From Lota lota (Eukaryota > Chordata > Actinopteri > Gadiformes > Lotidae), in NCBI GenBank assembly GCA_026745465.1, contig JACYXH010000242.1, positions 1,268,501 to 1,332,500 on the forward strand: 64,000 bases of DNA. Direction: 5' to 3'. The notes beneath the pieces are model-generated. The model did no database searches and was not told where the DNA came from. It worked only from the letters and a program-made list of their open reading frames with translations. This document shows positions 1 to 19,790 of the stretch, piece after piece. The position numbers and the translations under genes are program-made. Within the stretch, counting starts at the first letter, position 1, and the number at the start of each line of letters is the position of its first letter.

Positions 1-1113
1 TCCTTCCTCTGCAATGCAGTGGCCGCCCAGCACATGGGCTGTAAACTTGGATGCATTGCATTATCGATACGCTGAAAATTAGGCCACGTACATGCTGCCA
101 GTTGAGTTGAGTGTAATGAAGGAACGCGGTAATGTGAGTAATGTAGTTCTGAATATTAATTGGCTTGTTGCCTCAAAGACTTCATCTGCTTGATGATTCT
201 GAAACGGCAGTTCGGTGTGTGGTGGAATAGTTATAATAGGTCCTAAGGGACTGCTGTTATATGACTATTTCAATGCGTTATACTTTCTTTTAGCTAAAGC
301 TGAAGTCACACATTTCCAAAAAAAGGTGGTCGAAGCAATTTGTCATGGCAAATAAAAACAGGTTATTAATAGATTGATCTGAGAGCAGGCCGCCTTCAGG
401 CATTGGAGAGGCACGCTCCAAAAACAGAAACCCTTCATTGAATTCACAATTGTATCTTTAAAAAGCAATCAGCGGCGTAAACCAACCGAGGAGCTGACTT
501 TACATAGTGATGATGGATGGTTTGATTGCAGCTGCGACAGAAGTACAGCTTTCTTATAAGGATCTGAATTATTATTGGAATAATAATCAGAGCTTATATT
601 TTCTGCTAAACGACCGTAGAAGTCGGATGGAGGAAGAAGATAATTTGATTATTTATCTGTAAATTCTCTCATCTATTTGAGATGATGGAGGGGTGGAATT
701 ACTTTCGGGGTGCATTTTTTTGTGCAAACACCAGCTGGCACACATCTGGATGACTTATTCCTTTCTTTGTATTTTCTGGTTGATTTAATCCAAAACATCA
801 AGTCATTACTTAAATATTGGAGCTAAAAGCAGTACAGAAACAGTTTTTCTTGTAGCTACCGCTTTAAGTTTGGATGGCAAATATCCCAAGAGATCAAAAT
901 CATTAATAAACATTTGTAACGAAAAAGGACAGGATTTGCTGACTGATTAAATCTTCTTTTTTATATAAAAATGTCCCCTTGGAGATTAATTAGTCTTAAT
1001 CTCAGTGATTAAAGAGGTGTTAACCACACGCACGCACACACACACACTCCCTTGTGGCCCTCCCTTTGTTAAATGGCCACGTTTTGTCTTTCCCAAAGAT
1101 GGCCCACACTTGG

Positions 1114-1266
<153 letters not shown>

Positions 1267-2097
1267 ACAAAGTCAATGGTCTTCTTCTGTCAACGACTGC
1301 ATTAACTATTAGTCTTGCATAACCCCACGATAGATGATAAGCATTCAATGATGCACCCTCTGCACAATACGTCCCCCTCAATGACACCTTCTCTCTCATT
1401 ATGCTGCTATAAGCACATCAAGGGGAACAGGGAGAGGTAAGACAAGGACAAAGTGATGGCATTCTTCCATGCTCTTGTTGTTCCGGTCTTGTCCACTCTC
1501 TACTCCTGTCTGCCTGTCTGATTGTCTGCCATTAACATAGTCACAAAAACTACAATCAGATACTCATGTGTGTGAGAGAGAAAGAGAGAAGGTGGAGAGG
1601 GAGGGAAGAAAGAGGGAAGGGGGGAGAAAGAGAGAATGAGAGAGAGATAGGAAGCGAGGATGACAGTTAGAGAGAGTAAAATGTAACATGGTACGATTAT
1701 GCAGCGCTGACGTTTCCAACGGTGTGGTGGGTTTCCACTTAGATTTTCTTTGCATGATGTGTGAATACGCTAGGGGGGTGTAGTATATAAATAGCTATGA
1801 ATTGACAGATATTCACACAACAACAGCAGCCAATTCTGGTGACAACTGGTGTGGTGTACAACCGCAAAGTCAGAAGAAACAAATACTTCACATCAGCCAT
1901 CATGAGAGGGGATTCTACAGGGGCCGCTCTGCACGCTAAAGCCAAGCATGCAAGCTAAGTCCTCCTACTCCATCTCTGTACATGAAACCGCTTTGAAACC
2001 TTGCAGGCTTCACTGAGCCGACCATGCTGTGAATGGCATTTGAGTAAAAACCATGAAGATAAAAGATCTGCATGGCTGCATGATTATGATTATGGAT

Positions 2098-2098
2098 A

Positions 2099-2148
<50 letters not shown>

Positions 2149-2180
2149 CACACACCTGAACACACAAAGCGCACAAACAA

Positions 2181-2220
<40 letters not shown>

Positions 2221-2262
2221 GACAGACCCATATCAACACACACACACACACACACACACACA
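2098..2262. repeat. Compound (CA)n microsatellite
   Basis: Three CA blocks (about 2106-2141, 2183-2218 and 2236-2262) separated by short interruptions that are themselves rich in CA and AA. Confidence 0.97.
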
Positions 2263-3946
2263 GTCCCTGTAGGCTATAGCATTGAAGGAGAATGCTTACT
2301 TTTGCACTGGCATGAGAAGACAGAAAACAGCGATTAGCAGAAAGAAGGAGAGGACAGTGGAGAAAAGGGAGAACAAGGGAAGGAGTGGAGCAAAGAGAGT
2401 CAGTGAGAACATGTACAGGGCTGGGTGACAACACCTAGTATACGGGATGGCCCCGAAACATGAAGCAGATGTCACATCTTGCGGTAGTACATAATGTGCT
2501 GCAACAGCTCTGGCCCTGAAATAGGTCATCTGGGAATCTCAATGGATTCTTTCTGATTTCATGCATCATTTCAGGAAGAAATAAACAACATGAACAAAAA
2601 TATATAAAAGCCGCAATATGTAACATTTAAACTAGCTGGTAGCTTACAATAACCTGTACTGCACAATGATTTCAATAATGTTATCAATCAAATTGAATCC
2701 TATAACTGGCCAGCCTGTACCTCTCTTTTGTTTACAAGAATCTTAAAATCGACACTCCCAAAACCCCTCCCACTCACTCCACCAAGCCTGCCGAGCTACG
2801 CTAGTTCACGTCACACAGTTGCACAGCCACTTAGAGTGGACAGAACACTGTTATTGAGTTTTTGCTTATGGTTTTTTATAGGTTTTTGAATTCTGAAAGT
2901 CTCCCACCTACTAGATGCATGGGGATCAATCTTACACATTGCGACTATAAAGCTCAATTCCATTCATCTAAGTTGACTCATGTATGTTATATTTGTATAT
3001 ATGTGGAAAATAGCGTTCCATCAGGTCATATTTCAATGATATATGAAATCAGGTGGAACTCTTATGCACATAATAAGTTAGCATGAGGAGCTTGTGCAGT
3101 TTCTTTTGAACTATGTTTCAGACAGTTGCACTTCAAATCATTTCAGACTGACAATGCCACTAGCGCCATGAATGCAGAGGCTGGGAGTGATAAAACCTAC
3201 GCTGGCAAATGCATTATTAATGAAATGCTGAGCCAGAGCCTCACAGCAAAGTCAAAGCAATTACGAAAAGCAATATACCATGAAAAGAATAAATACAAAT
3301 ATACTTCGCCTCAAGGCAACATTCGTGTAGAAATGTTTTCTGTTCAATATCCCCACACTCTAGTTGATTTTCTATTTACCTAAAATACTAATATAGAAAT
3401 GGATAATGATTCTGTGTATGTGTCTATGTATTTTGAAATCTTACATTTTGAAATCCATAATCAAATTATCTTGCCTTCAGCAGGAAGTGATGCAGTGATT
3501 TATTCTAATATGATCACATTATACAACCAAAGTCAACAGGCATCTCTTGTGGCCGGATGTGCCAAATACCATTCGCTGTGCGTGCGTGCGTGCGTGCGTG
3601 CGTGTGTTGCTAGCATGGTTGGACTCAACAGCACAGTAAAACAAAGCTCTATCTTTGGCTGTATTTTTTGGACCAGTATTAGTACTTTGCTCTAAGACCT
3701 CCCTCTGACTTACTAATACACCAAGACACCCACACCCACATACAAGCACACACTAAAACCACTAAATTCTCCTTCTCTGAACCCTGGTTAACGATGCTGA
3801 TTTGGGCCAATGGGGGAGCGTTCTCAGCCAACTTACTGACTAATGATGACCCGCTGTTTTGGGGGAAACAATCCAGAGTAAAATGTGCATTCCACTGATA
3901 ACATTTTCCAATCAGAACACCTTGCTTCCATTGCAATCATGTTAGA

Positions 3947-4170
3947 GACAGAAGGGGTGAGGAAGGGTTAGAGAGAGACAGAAACAGAGAAAGAGGGAGA
4001 AACAGAGAAGGAGGGAGGGAGGAAGAGCGAGAGAGAGAGAGAGAGAGAGAGAGAAACAGAAACAGAGAGAGAAAGAGGGTGGGAGAAAGAGAGAGACAGA
4101 GACAGAGAGAGAGCGAGACAGAGAAACAGAGAGAAAGGGAGGGAGAGAAAGGGTGAGAGAAAAATAAAGA
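3947..4170. repeat. Purine-rich GA/GGGA tract
   Basis: More than 200 bases almost purely A and G on the plus strand, with GAGA, GGGA and ACAGA words. Long homopurine tracts of this kind can form triplex structures, but nothing here shows a function. Confidence 0.9.
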
Positions 4171-4552
4171 GTAACACTACAAGCCAGGTGCTGCTGCTTT
4201 TTTTTGCGTTGTCATATTTATTTTCTCTCTTAATTTCCTCAGCAGTTCTAATTCAACTCGACTGAACCTCCGCTCTGCTCGGAATTCCTGGCAAAACTAA
4301 CAAAAATAAATGAGGCAGGCCCTTTGCCATTTCTCTCTCTCTCGACCCGGCCAAAATGTCAAACATATCAGCTCTGCCCCACCGCGTCACACATCAATTC
4401 ATTGGGCTGACGAAATGGACTCTGTATCCACCGTCCCCATGGAGGCTAGAAGGTCCACATGTTGAGTGATTGAACGCAACCCATGGTCGAAAAGGTCAGA
4501 CAGGCACTGCACACATCCACACACACGCACCAAACACAAACACATATACAGG

Positions 4553-4609
4553 CACACTCCAAATGCACACATACAAACAAACACACACACACACACACAC
4601 ACTCCAAAT

Positions 4610-4664
<55 letters not shown>

Positions 4665-4703
4665 TACACACAAACACACACATACTCCAAATGCAGACAC
4701 ACA
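4553..4703. repeat. CA array with interspersed CTCCAAATGCA units
   Basis: (CA)n blocks at 4581-4602 and about 4611-4661 are punctuated by three copies of ACTCCAAATGCA, near 4556, 4602 and 4684. This gives a loose higher-order repeat. Confidence 0.9.
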
Positions 4704-6002
4704 GCTGAATGAATCACATGAGAGTTAGCTCAGCTCTTTCAGTTATAATTTCCTGATTTATTACACACACACACCCCACTTTTACTTCTAATCACCTGAA
4801 GGGCTACTCTACTCGCTCAACCCTCTCGCAAAAACTCTCCAAACGACACTTCATCCCTTCCTCACGTAACCCACGGGGGGGAGCGAGTCTGGAGGAGCAG
4901 TAGGTGGGCTGCCCCAGGAGTGCGTCCTCCACTTTGCTGAATTGTCTTGTTTCAAACCCGACGGACAGGGGAGGGGGGGTCTGCTGGTACGACCTGATTG
5001 TGTTCATTGAAGAGACGGTATAACGGTAAAAACTATTTAGAATGAAGAAAACGTCATCAGATTGCATTACAAAGTAGAGGTTTCCAAAGAAAGCCAACAT
5101 TTGAGCTTTTTGGATGCAATAAAGTGTATATGAAACCAGGACATTGTGTTCACTCATGAATTTGATACATTGTGGTGCCCCTGCAGGGAGTAACCAAGTA
5201 ACAGATACCACACCATGCCCCTACAGCTTTAACATTGAACAGCTTTACAAACTCTAAAAGTCCACAAAAAAAAGCACAAGTGGTGTACGCATTCACTGTA
5301 AACCATCTCCATTAACAAATTCCACCTTCATAATAGTTTCATTTAGGTAATTTAGTGAATAAAAAATAAAAATAAACACACACACTCCCCCAGGCATTAC
5401 TCCAGCATGAATGCTGACTTTTAAAGTTGGACTCGTATACAGGGATATTTGATGAGTGAGCGCTGTACTATTACTTTGTGGTACAGTAGAGCATTATAAT
5501 GTTCACACCGAGATCGAGATACAGCATATATACAGGGGTGTGTAGGCTACAGTATAGAACAGCAAGACAGGACGCGACCCTGGGGAGAGAGTGGCTATTT
5601 CTGCCGGCTGCAACAACGCAGAACCCTAAAGCTCCACTGTTCATTGTATTCCTCCCCCCGAGGAATATGGGTAATGTGAGAAAAAATAATGAGGCCCAAA
5701 GCAGGAAGAATAGAGGAAGCAGTGGGGCAGATACAGTATTTTTGGGGAGTGGGTAATTCGATTCAATTACTATTAATGAGAGGGTTTGTCTCCAGCTCTG
5801 ACAGTAAAGGGTTCCCTGGGATCTGAACCTGCAACCAATTAGAGAAGAGCGACAGAGTGGACTCTTCTTCTTCCTTCTGCCTCTGAGTGATGAAGGCAGC
5901 GTGACCGGCAGCTGTGTCATCAACGCATGGTGCAGCTGAGACGTTTGTGTGAGTGTGTGTCCATGTATATCTGTGTGTATGTATATCTGTGTGTACGTGT
6001 GT

Positions 6003-6038
<36 letters not shown>

Positions 6039-7509
6039 GTGGCGTAACCACAACAATTGGGCTCTGAGACGATCCGACATCGCCCTGAGCAACGAAAGAC
6101 AACGCTCACCCCCACACCCACAGGATGCTAACCTGTCACTCACGTTAAACCGCGAACCTTCTTCAGGTTGTCAGAAGAGCAAGACAACCCCCCCCCCCCC
6201 CAAACACACACACACACACCCTGCAGGGTCACCCCAGGGGACAGAGAGACAACAACCATGAGATGATCCTGTATTGAATTTAGGTGGAATGTTATTGATC
6301 GCCGACACAGAGGGAGGGAGAGAGAAAGAGACAGACAGAGAAATGAAGAGAGAGAGAAAGAGAGAGAGACAGGCGTGAGCAAAGAGACATATGGATATTT
6401 GCAATTACACAGCAGTGATGTATTTGGATTTGATTTTAGCACTGGGCTGACTGCTAATGAGACACAACAAGTAGAACCCTATGAAAACAAGCACCATTGT
6501 CTCCAATACAGCCGTGTCAACGATGTTGGCCAACATGAGTAAATACATGAATAAAACCATGAAAAGTAAATTAATAGCGTCCATAAAAGCCTCCCTCAAT
6601 CAGTGGAGAATAGCAGGGAGATCGCCATCAAGGGAGATATGAAAAGGAAACGAAAGCGGACTGTGTGGATCTATGAGTGTTTGCAGATGGCTCTGCAGCG
6701 ATAACAGGCGCTAATGCACTTCTCTTCTATAGACCAACATGCATATCGGCTTTACCTCGCAGTTGGCAAATCGATGTGTCAACAGCAGCCTGCTGGTGTT
6801 GATGGAGCTTAATTAAACAACTGCAAGACTGTATGTGGTGTGACTCAGATTTTCGAACCATACCACTCACACACCAAAGTGAATATATTTCCGTGTATTC
6901 CTATGGATTTTCAACACGTAAGTATTTTGTGCCAAATCATCTGATGTTATTTTATTTGAACACACAACACAATACACCTTAGCTAAGACGCAACACAACA
7001 GAGAGGGTGAGAATCTCAAAAGTGCAAGCCTGCCACAGGGCCCTTGAGCTTTTTGTAGCTGTAAACGGAGATGGGGTGAGAGGGGGCATTGTGGTTGATT
7101 TATCACACCCAGGCCGAGCAGAACCAAGGTTGGGGAACGGAGGGGCTTGTCCGGGGCCAATGACGAAGGCTTTACGGGAAGCATTTTAACGTATTGCTTT
7201 ACACCGACAGTGTAGCGCAGAGCATTTTAGGTTAACACACACACCAATGTTGGGGATACACGAAGCAACGCTGGCATTCTTAATAAAGACAGGCACACCG
7301 TGTACCCACACATACACACACAATACACTAGGTAATCGTATCATGTTGAGCTGCAGGGAATACCAGCCAGTGAATGAAAGAATGAGGCATCATAGCAGTC
7401 AAATGTATTTTTCATAGCAGTCAGCTTTAAGGCAAACAACTCTGGAAGAAAATCTCATACATTCCCTGTCAGATCACTTAGTCTAAATGACATTGGTATA
7501 GCAATGCAC

Positions 7510-12565
<5,056 letters not shown>

Positions 12566-12649
<84 letters not shown>
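12566..12649. repeat. (GT)n microsatellite, about 84 bp
   Basis: Uninterrupted GT array preceded by a GTGTGCGTG variant segment. Confidence 0.97.
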
Positions 12650-12653
<4 letters not shown>

Positions 12654-15600
12654 GCATTGTTGGTGCAGCACTGCCTATCTTAATTTGATACCATTAAAAT
12701 ATAACATTTGATTACTGGACAAATACTTGTCTCAGCTTTAATACTAAATATCAGAGGAACATTAGAACCACTCCTTCTCATTCCTTGGTCATTAGCATAT
12801 AATACACAAGGTGGAGAGAAGCAATTCAATAAATTCCGATATTATTCATCCATCCAATCTTGGTTTAAATACGCCTCATGGTCATAAACATCATGTAATG
12901 CATAACACATAGGCGTCATACAAGTAACATAATACATGAAATCCATCATATTCCAGATCAAGTTGCCACCCCGGTGCATCACACAGTGGTACACTGCGTG
13001 CTCATTGATAAAAGTAATAATTTGTAATAATTGAGCCAATGGATATTGCTCATGTCAGTGTGGTGATCCGTACATCTGCAGCAGCCATGTTGATGAATCT
13101 TAATCCAAAATCCCCCCCCCCCCCCCCCCCACCACCACCTTCATTAAAAGGTGCTGAGGAGGCGCTGGGGTGTGGTCACCATGGCAACACCGGAAAATGA
13201 TTGACAGGGCAGGCGGACAAGCCGCGGGTCAAATATGGCGTGCGAAGGGTAATTAAGGGAGTGTGCTCTTTTGAAAAAAATTTAATAACATTCTGACGCA
13301 CGCATCCACGCACGCTCTGGCGTGGCCGACCGCGGCTCTCACTCCACGCTTACTTCTAGGACCTTTCACTGCACCCGTGAATGCGGAGCCAAAACCTTCT
13401 CACACACACACACTTTTGTTTTAGACATTAATGAAACACAACCAAACATTATAAATGTCAACAAGGCCAGTGCTAGCGTTCTTTCAGGTCACAGTGGTGA
13501 CTCAATAAAGATTTAAACATAATTTTAGCAGCCAAACCTTACTCCCTGCATTATTGCCAGACAACATCGTAGACCGTTTTCATTGTGAACTATGTGTATG
13601 AACCCATTGGATTTTATCACATCGCCTTATACAATGCTATATACTACGTTACAATAAATGCGACAAAAAATAGGTGCCATAAAGTCTGATGCCGTGTTCA
13701 TCCATACAGGCGTGGTAAGCACTGCGACGCTGTACGGTCAATTATGATATAACTGAACTATAAAAAGTTGTAGTGCCAATGATAAGAGGACTATAAAGAT
13801 GCTGGAGTTGAATGGAACTTAAACAGGAGAACGCTCCAACAAAAAGGTAAAAGTTCTTTGGAGTTAGGCCGACCCATATAGTTCACTGACTAGTATATAG
13901 ATCTGCAACAGTTTCGTGATCACACCTTCGACTTGTCTCTCGGATGAGTGACGAAACCATGTAATAAAACCATTTTAAATCAATTGAGACCATTGGATGC
14001 TAAGTAGAAATGTAGGCTATACAACGTTGCCTTTAAACCCAGACTGCCATAGAATCTCTATGGATTTCAGATGGCAAAGTTTGGAGACAATGGGATTCTT
14101 GACTGTGAAGATAAACTTGGCGAAGTTCGTGCTCTTGGTTATAATCTGCAAATGCATGACTGCCAGGATGTAATGAATCCATTTTACAATGGATTAAGAT
14201 CATAGCCTAGCAACATGGATTCCAAAGACTGCAACTCTGTCCGACAAGATTGCAACTCGTGTTAACACAGGTAATCTAGGCAATGCTGACATGTTTCATT
14301 TGTTGACAGCAGAGGTTAGTAGGCGGTTTGAGCCCGACTAAAGCACACGGAGGATTTGAAGGCGGCAATCAACACCTACTCAGCCTGCAATGCTGTGCTC
14401 ATACACGCACTGCTTCTTCAGCCTGGCATTGAGACATTTTGACTGTGGGGTGCCAAGCTCGCAACAGAAAAATGCCCTTGAAAGGATTAGACTGGGGGAG
14501 AAGAAAATCACATTTCCAGGTCAAGTCTATGTATTTTCTCTATGTGAAGTCTCTGACATATCTATTGGCTTCCATTTGAAACAAGCTCAATGCCCTAGCA
14601 GCACCTCAATCCCAGTAATTGCATCCCGGCCAGCTGCATATTGGCACTTTCACAGGCCGGATTCTGAGGGACTTCCTGGACCCATGAGTACACAGATGAC
14701 CTACAAGCTCCACATAAATGGGCTCATAGCAGCCATTAGTTAATGAACTCTAAGTGCCTGGCCTAGCATAATATTTTTGTTAGTGATTAATGGTTTTATT
14801 CAAATCAACACAAAAACGTTGCCCATATGATAATATGGTATATAATTTACTGCTTTACATTGTTGAATGCCTATACAATTTAGTTTAACCCGTATTATTG
14901 GTTGCAGCTACATAGTGAAACAAATGTATTTCTTATCTGACCACTAATTGAGTGCCTGTTCGACAAAGAACAAATCTGTCTGTCAGAAATGCAACACCAC
15001 ATTGACCTCTGTGAAAGGGAGACTTGTTTAATTATGGTCCATTACTGCCTTGTTCAACTTCCAATATTGACAACCTAACACATCACAAAACACTACCTAC
15101 TGTATGGTATAATATAATTGTCCCTATACTATACCGCAGTGACTGGTTCATATTTTGCAATGGTAGACAGAAATTATGTTTCCATAACAATAATGTCTAC
15201 AGTTTAGCATACCAATGCTTTGGTTTAATAGATTAATTACCTCGGTTATCACGTTGAATGTTTTTAAATGTTGCAGCAAGACTTAAGAGAGCAACAGTCT
15301 GAGGTCAGAGGAGAGCAACCGCAACAGTTTGAGGTTTGAAATCAGCAACGTTGACAGACGTTGACAGACGTGAGGTGCATCACCCCAGGGACAGCAGCAG
15401 AGAGCAACAGGAAGAGACAGATCAGGGCAACGGAGATGGTAGCTAGTGTATCTAGTGGCCACCATGTACCAGAAGAGCCTGACTTTGAACGTGTGTCCCC
15501 CAAAGCTATTTCCCAATCTACCTACACACTTTATTATTTTGCATTGGCCCATCGTCGTATTTTATTCATGCCCATTTTTATCAGATTGGAAGACGGAGTC

Positions 15601-16514
15601 TGACTTTAAAATAGCAGCCAACGTGTATTGGAGATACATCCTAAAGAACAAGCCAGAACTAGTTGCATGGCTAGATCTAACAAAATCTGAAGAGGATCAG
15701 GAAAGGGAGATATTGATATTTTATAAATGGCAAGAAATTGACTGGACAAGCCCTTTCATCCTTCAACTGAAAGGGACGTTATTGTGTGAAATTGCTCAAC
15801 CTTTTCCTTCAAGGTAAATTTCCCTTTGCACATACTTTGATTTTTTTAAATAGATGCCAAAATGTGTCTCTTGTAAAGGAGGCTGTAGTGACAAACCCTA
15901 CTTTTTGTCTGCGTGTCTCATTTCATAATTGGTGCCAGCATTTAGTGAATGAAGACCCATCAAACTGACTGTGCTTACAACTGGCGATGGAGCTAGAGTG
16001 TTGGCTATACTCTTTTAGACAGCACCTTACCCTCTAACCTTGTGGTTGTGGATTTGTGGGTGAGTGGGTGTGTGTATGGGGAGGTATTCCATCTGCTGGA
16101 TGACCATTATTTAGTCTCACCCATTCATTTCCTATGTGGTCATTCTAGACCTGGAAAACCACAGGCGTGACAAAGTTGAATAACCACTCATAATTCAATG
16201 ATGATCAGCAATTGTATGCGTTCAAATGCCTAATGTGGAGGAATACATAATTCAATTCAGAAATTAATTTCCAATCGAGCTCATAGAGGAAGAGAACTTG
16301 CTAGGAGGGAAAAGCTATAGGCCCATAGTACAATATACGACATTTACTTTGGTCTTGAGCGAACACAAGTGTTGTATATGACGACGTTGCTCACAGGCAT
16401 TGGCAGCACTCCTTCTCTGTGATGAAGGCCTGTTTGCCCTCCATAGCCATGTTTGTTTTGCAGCCTACTCCCACCTCATGTCTACTTTCTGTATACAACT
16501 ATTTCATCATTTCG

Positions 16515-16690
16515 TCATTTAGGGGATGCTTTTGTTGAAATGAATTCAAAGACAGGCCATAAGGGGGCAGGTAGGAGTGAGACATCTTGCTCAAGGAGAC
16601 CTACAGGTAGGCTGTAGACCTGTTGGGATGGATCTAGCTTCATTGAGGATCAAATCCCGGACAACCGAGGCACTACACTGGTTTCCTTTT
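16515..16690 (-). mobile_element. tRNA-headed SINE-like element, copy 2
   Basis: It starts with CATTTAGGGGATGCTTTTG, a decayed form of the CATTTAGCAGACGCTTTTATCC edge seen in other copies. It continues with CATCTTGCTCAAGGAGACCTACAGGTAGGCTGTAGA and ends in a decayed anti-B-box (GGATCAAATCCC). Strongly diverged. Confidence 0.6.
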
Positions 16691-17490
16691 TAATTCATGG
16701 TGTGACTAATGTTTTGTTTCTGTCAATGTGCTTATGTCCACATTCGAGTCATTGAATCTGCTAAATGTGCTTTATGAATGGTTTAACAATCGAACACTAC
16801 CAAAGTCACCCGGGCCATTGCCAGACTGTTAAGACATGAGATATGGATTCATCATTAGAAAGTGCTAATTCAAATTATATGTAATTCCGCCCTTTAAAGA
16901 GCTGCCTTTACCTGTGATTTAGGTATACTAATCTTGCATACATTAAAATCCAATGAAGCTGTAAATTCTGCTGTCCAACCTAAAGTGCTAGTGTTTCCTA
17001 TTGGGAGCGGTATAGCCTATTGCATTCTAAACACGAATATATGAACACGGCAAGTTTACTTTCTATCCAAGGGAAATTTAAAGAGCAATGTAGGAGGAAT
17101 AAAGGCTGGGAATTATGGCTCTCCTGAAATAGTTAATAATGCAGCACTGCTTGGGAACTCATTGGGTAGACATCGTTTTTAAAGCTTTTACTTTGTAAGG
17201 CCAGCAAAGTGTTAGTAATAATTATTACGGACATAATGCAGAGGTTCTAAACTGTGTTTCTTAAGCGTAAAGGAGCGACAAGTGCGTGGGTGTTAGGGTT
17301 GCAATCAAAGAAGATTGAGGATTAGTTTGCAGAAATAATTAAATAACAGTTATTTCTAACAGAGAAAATGTTACGAAGGTTACGTCTTCAGTAACTCATC
17401 TCAAAAAGTAGTCGCAACAGATTTACTATTTATATTCCTATTTGTAGAAAAACTAATAACTGGGTGGTTTTGGATCCATTACAGAGTGGA

Positions 17491-17677
17491 GTGCCCTAGT
17501 ACAGTGACCTAGGGTGCGCGCACACACACACAAGCTATATCCCAGCTAACGGCAGCGTGTAGCTAATTCCACTCACTTACCCGGTGTTGTAGTACACTGA
17601 CCGAGGGAGCGTACACACACTCACACACAAGCCATATCCCAGCTAATGGCAGCGTGTAGCTAATTCAACTCCCTTAC
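17491..17677. repeat. Two-copy tandem duplication, period about 93 bp
   Basis: Unit 1 starts at 17491 and unit 2 at 17584. Both share TAGTACA.TGACC, then a short CA tract, then CATATCCCAGCTAA-like and GGCAGCGTGTAGCTAATTC words. Differences are scattered substitutions and a slightly longer CA tract in unit 2. Confidence 0.9.
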
Positions 17678-18008
17678 ATGCCACCAACAGAGCACTCTTG
17701 TAAATCAGCCTTTAATCACTGGCAACTAATCACTGACACTGGCTCTGCACATTAAGAATGCACCACCGCACTCTACTCCCCAGTCTGACCCAGCAGCCAT
17801 CAGGGAGCTAATGCTACCACTGGCTGCTGTTGGAGCAATATGCTGCTGCTGTTTTTGTCCAGAACTTCTGAGGTTGATCTGCAGATTCAGCATGTGCCTG
17901 TTGTAAACTTGATAAGGATGAAAATGAGGATGAGGGTTATTTCACTTTAAATATTTAAATTTCACTGGGAGAGAAACCCAATGCACATGACAGTGGATGA
18001 GGTGTCAT

Positions 18009-18036
18009 CCCCCCCCCCCCCCCCCCCCCCCCCCCC
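18009..18036. repeat. Poly-C run, 28 bp
   Basis: The longest of about a dozen G/C homopolymer runs in the window, directly followed by CACACATCCACACA. Confidence 0.97.
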
Positions 18037-18824
18037 ACACATCCACACATTCATTTTGTAAAGTATATTATTATCAAGCAATTTCAACATGCAGTTACAC
18101 TTTAGTCCAGACAGGGGAGCTCTGCAGTACATTGAAGTAGATATAATCGTTGAGCAGGGACTCATTTATTGTGGTTTATCAAAAACAAACGAATTAGATA
18201 AAAATAAACATTTCTGCAATTTGAACATTACTTCTCCAGGGTCATTTAAATCTGAAGAGCAATTTTCCTGAGCTAGGAGCCAATTATTTTGGTTACAAAT
18301 CACCCATGGCCAACCTTCCTCCTGGCATTGACTATAATAAGCCTTAATTCATATTTCGTAAGCAACCGCCAAAACGGTGTTATTAACGGAAACCGAGGCT
18401 ATATGAAAAATACCCGGGCAGTCTTTTGAAGGAGCGGAGATTAAGTGTTGTCCTTCATGCTGCAGTCTGAGGCTTGTGGCGGGCAGACATGGTGCAGACC
18501 ATGGTTAAGACTCCAGACAACACGGACAACAGTGCTCCCTATGGGCCCAGCAGAGAAGGTCATCCAGCCGTCAGAAACAAACACAAAGCCACAGCGAGAG
18601 GGACTGAGGAGGAGGCACTTTTACTTTTTGTGATGTTCACTAGTCTGACTGACTCGAAAAACTCTGTTGAGGGATAGCTATCTGGATGAGAAAAAGACAC
18701 TGTTCTGTATGGTTTTGCTAAGTTTAATCTGTGGCACAAATTTACATCATGAGAAACATTTTAACAATAGAATAAAGTGGGAAAGTAAACATTTAATAAA
18801 AGGATTGATAAAGATCTTGGTAAG

Positions 18825-18837
<13 letters not shown>

Positions 18838-18867
<30 letters not shown>

Positions 18868-18900
18868 ATCTATAAACACACACACACACACACACACACA
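18838..18900. repeat. (CT)n plus (CA)n compound microsatellite
   Basis: A CT block at 18838-18866 and a CA block at about 18876-18900, separated by AATCTATAAA. Confidence 0.95.
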
Positions 18901-19640
18901 AATATCCACTTTAAGACCACTCGGCACGCGGTAGTGCCTGGCAACCCCTCCAGGGAGCTTGTGCCAAGCATCCATTAACATATTTGGGTTAGCCTCCTAC
19001 AATCTGGCAACCCTGCTGCCTGGCAGCAGTGGGGGAGCCTCGACACTCGGAAGAACGCAGCAATAAAACACAATATGTCTCTGTCTCGCTGCTTCAAGAG
19101 AAAGAAAAGCAACAGGGTCCACTCGACTCTGGTCCCATTGTATTTCACTTCAGTGAACCTCCCACGGACATCTGCCTATTTGCTGTTTACCTCTGAATGT
19201 GTACCCTATTCCCTAAGAGTGTATATCATGATGCTCCTAGTATATTACTAGTAGAGTCATTAGTATGCTACACATTCAATCATGTGTAGCATTTATATAA
19301 ATATATTTATATATAAGGTATAATATGTTTAGCTAAGCTATTTGTGTTTGTTTGTGGATCCGGTGATAAACTGAAGTGTAGGCTACTATGCTATTGCTAA
19401 ATCAATGCTAAGCTAATGCTAAACCAACATGCACGTATTCACTGATACAGCCTGGAACGTTGAGCTGAATGTTTCTAAACACAACATGAAAGAGTGGTGA
19501 AACACAACAAAGTTCATAGTTCCACTACAGTGAGCTGAGCCTTTGAAAACGCTCTGTAGCAGCGAGGGGTATTAAGGGGTTCTAGACCAAAACCGCTGAG
19601 CATGAAAGAAAGAGAAGTGTGAGGAGAGAAAGAGAGACGG

Positions 19641-19642
<2 letters not shown>

Positions 19643-19695
<53 letters not shown>

Positions 19696-19737
19696 TGCGT
19701 GGGCAAAGAAAGCGAGAGAAGAAAGAGAGCAAGAAAC

Positions 19738-19789
<52 letters not shown>
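19643..19789. repeat. (GT)n and (GA)n compound microsatellite
   Basis: A GT block at 19643-19690 is followed by a purine-rich spacer and a GA block at 19747-19789. Confidence 0.95.

Positions 19790-19790
<1 letters not shown>

Noticed and set aside
5471-6121. 216-codon minus-strand frame
   Set aside because: Half of it is CA-repeat His-Thr, the rest has no recognisable domain.
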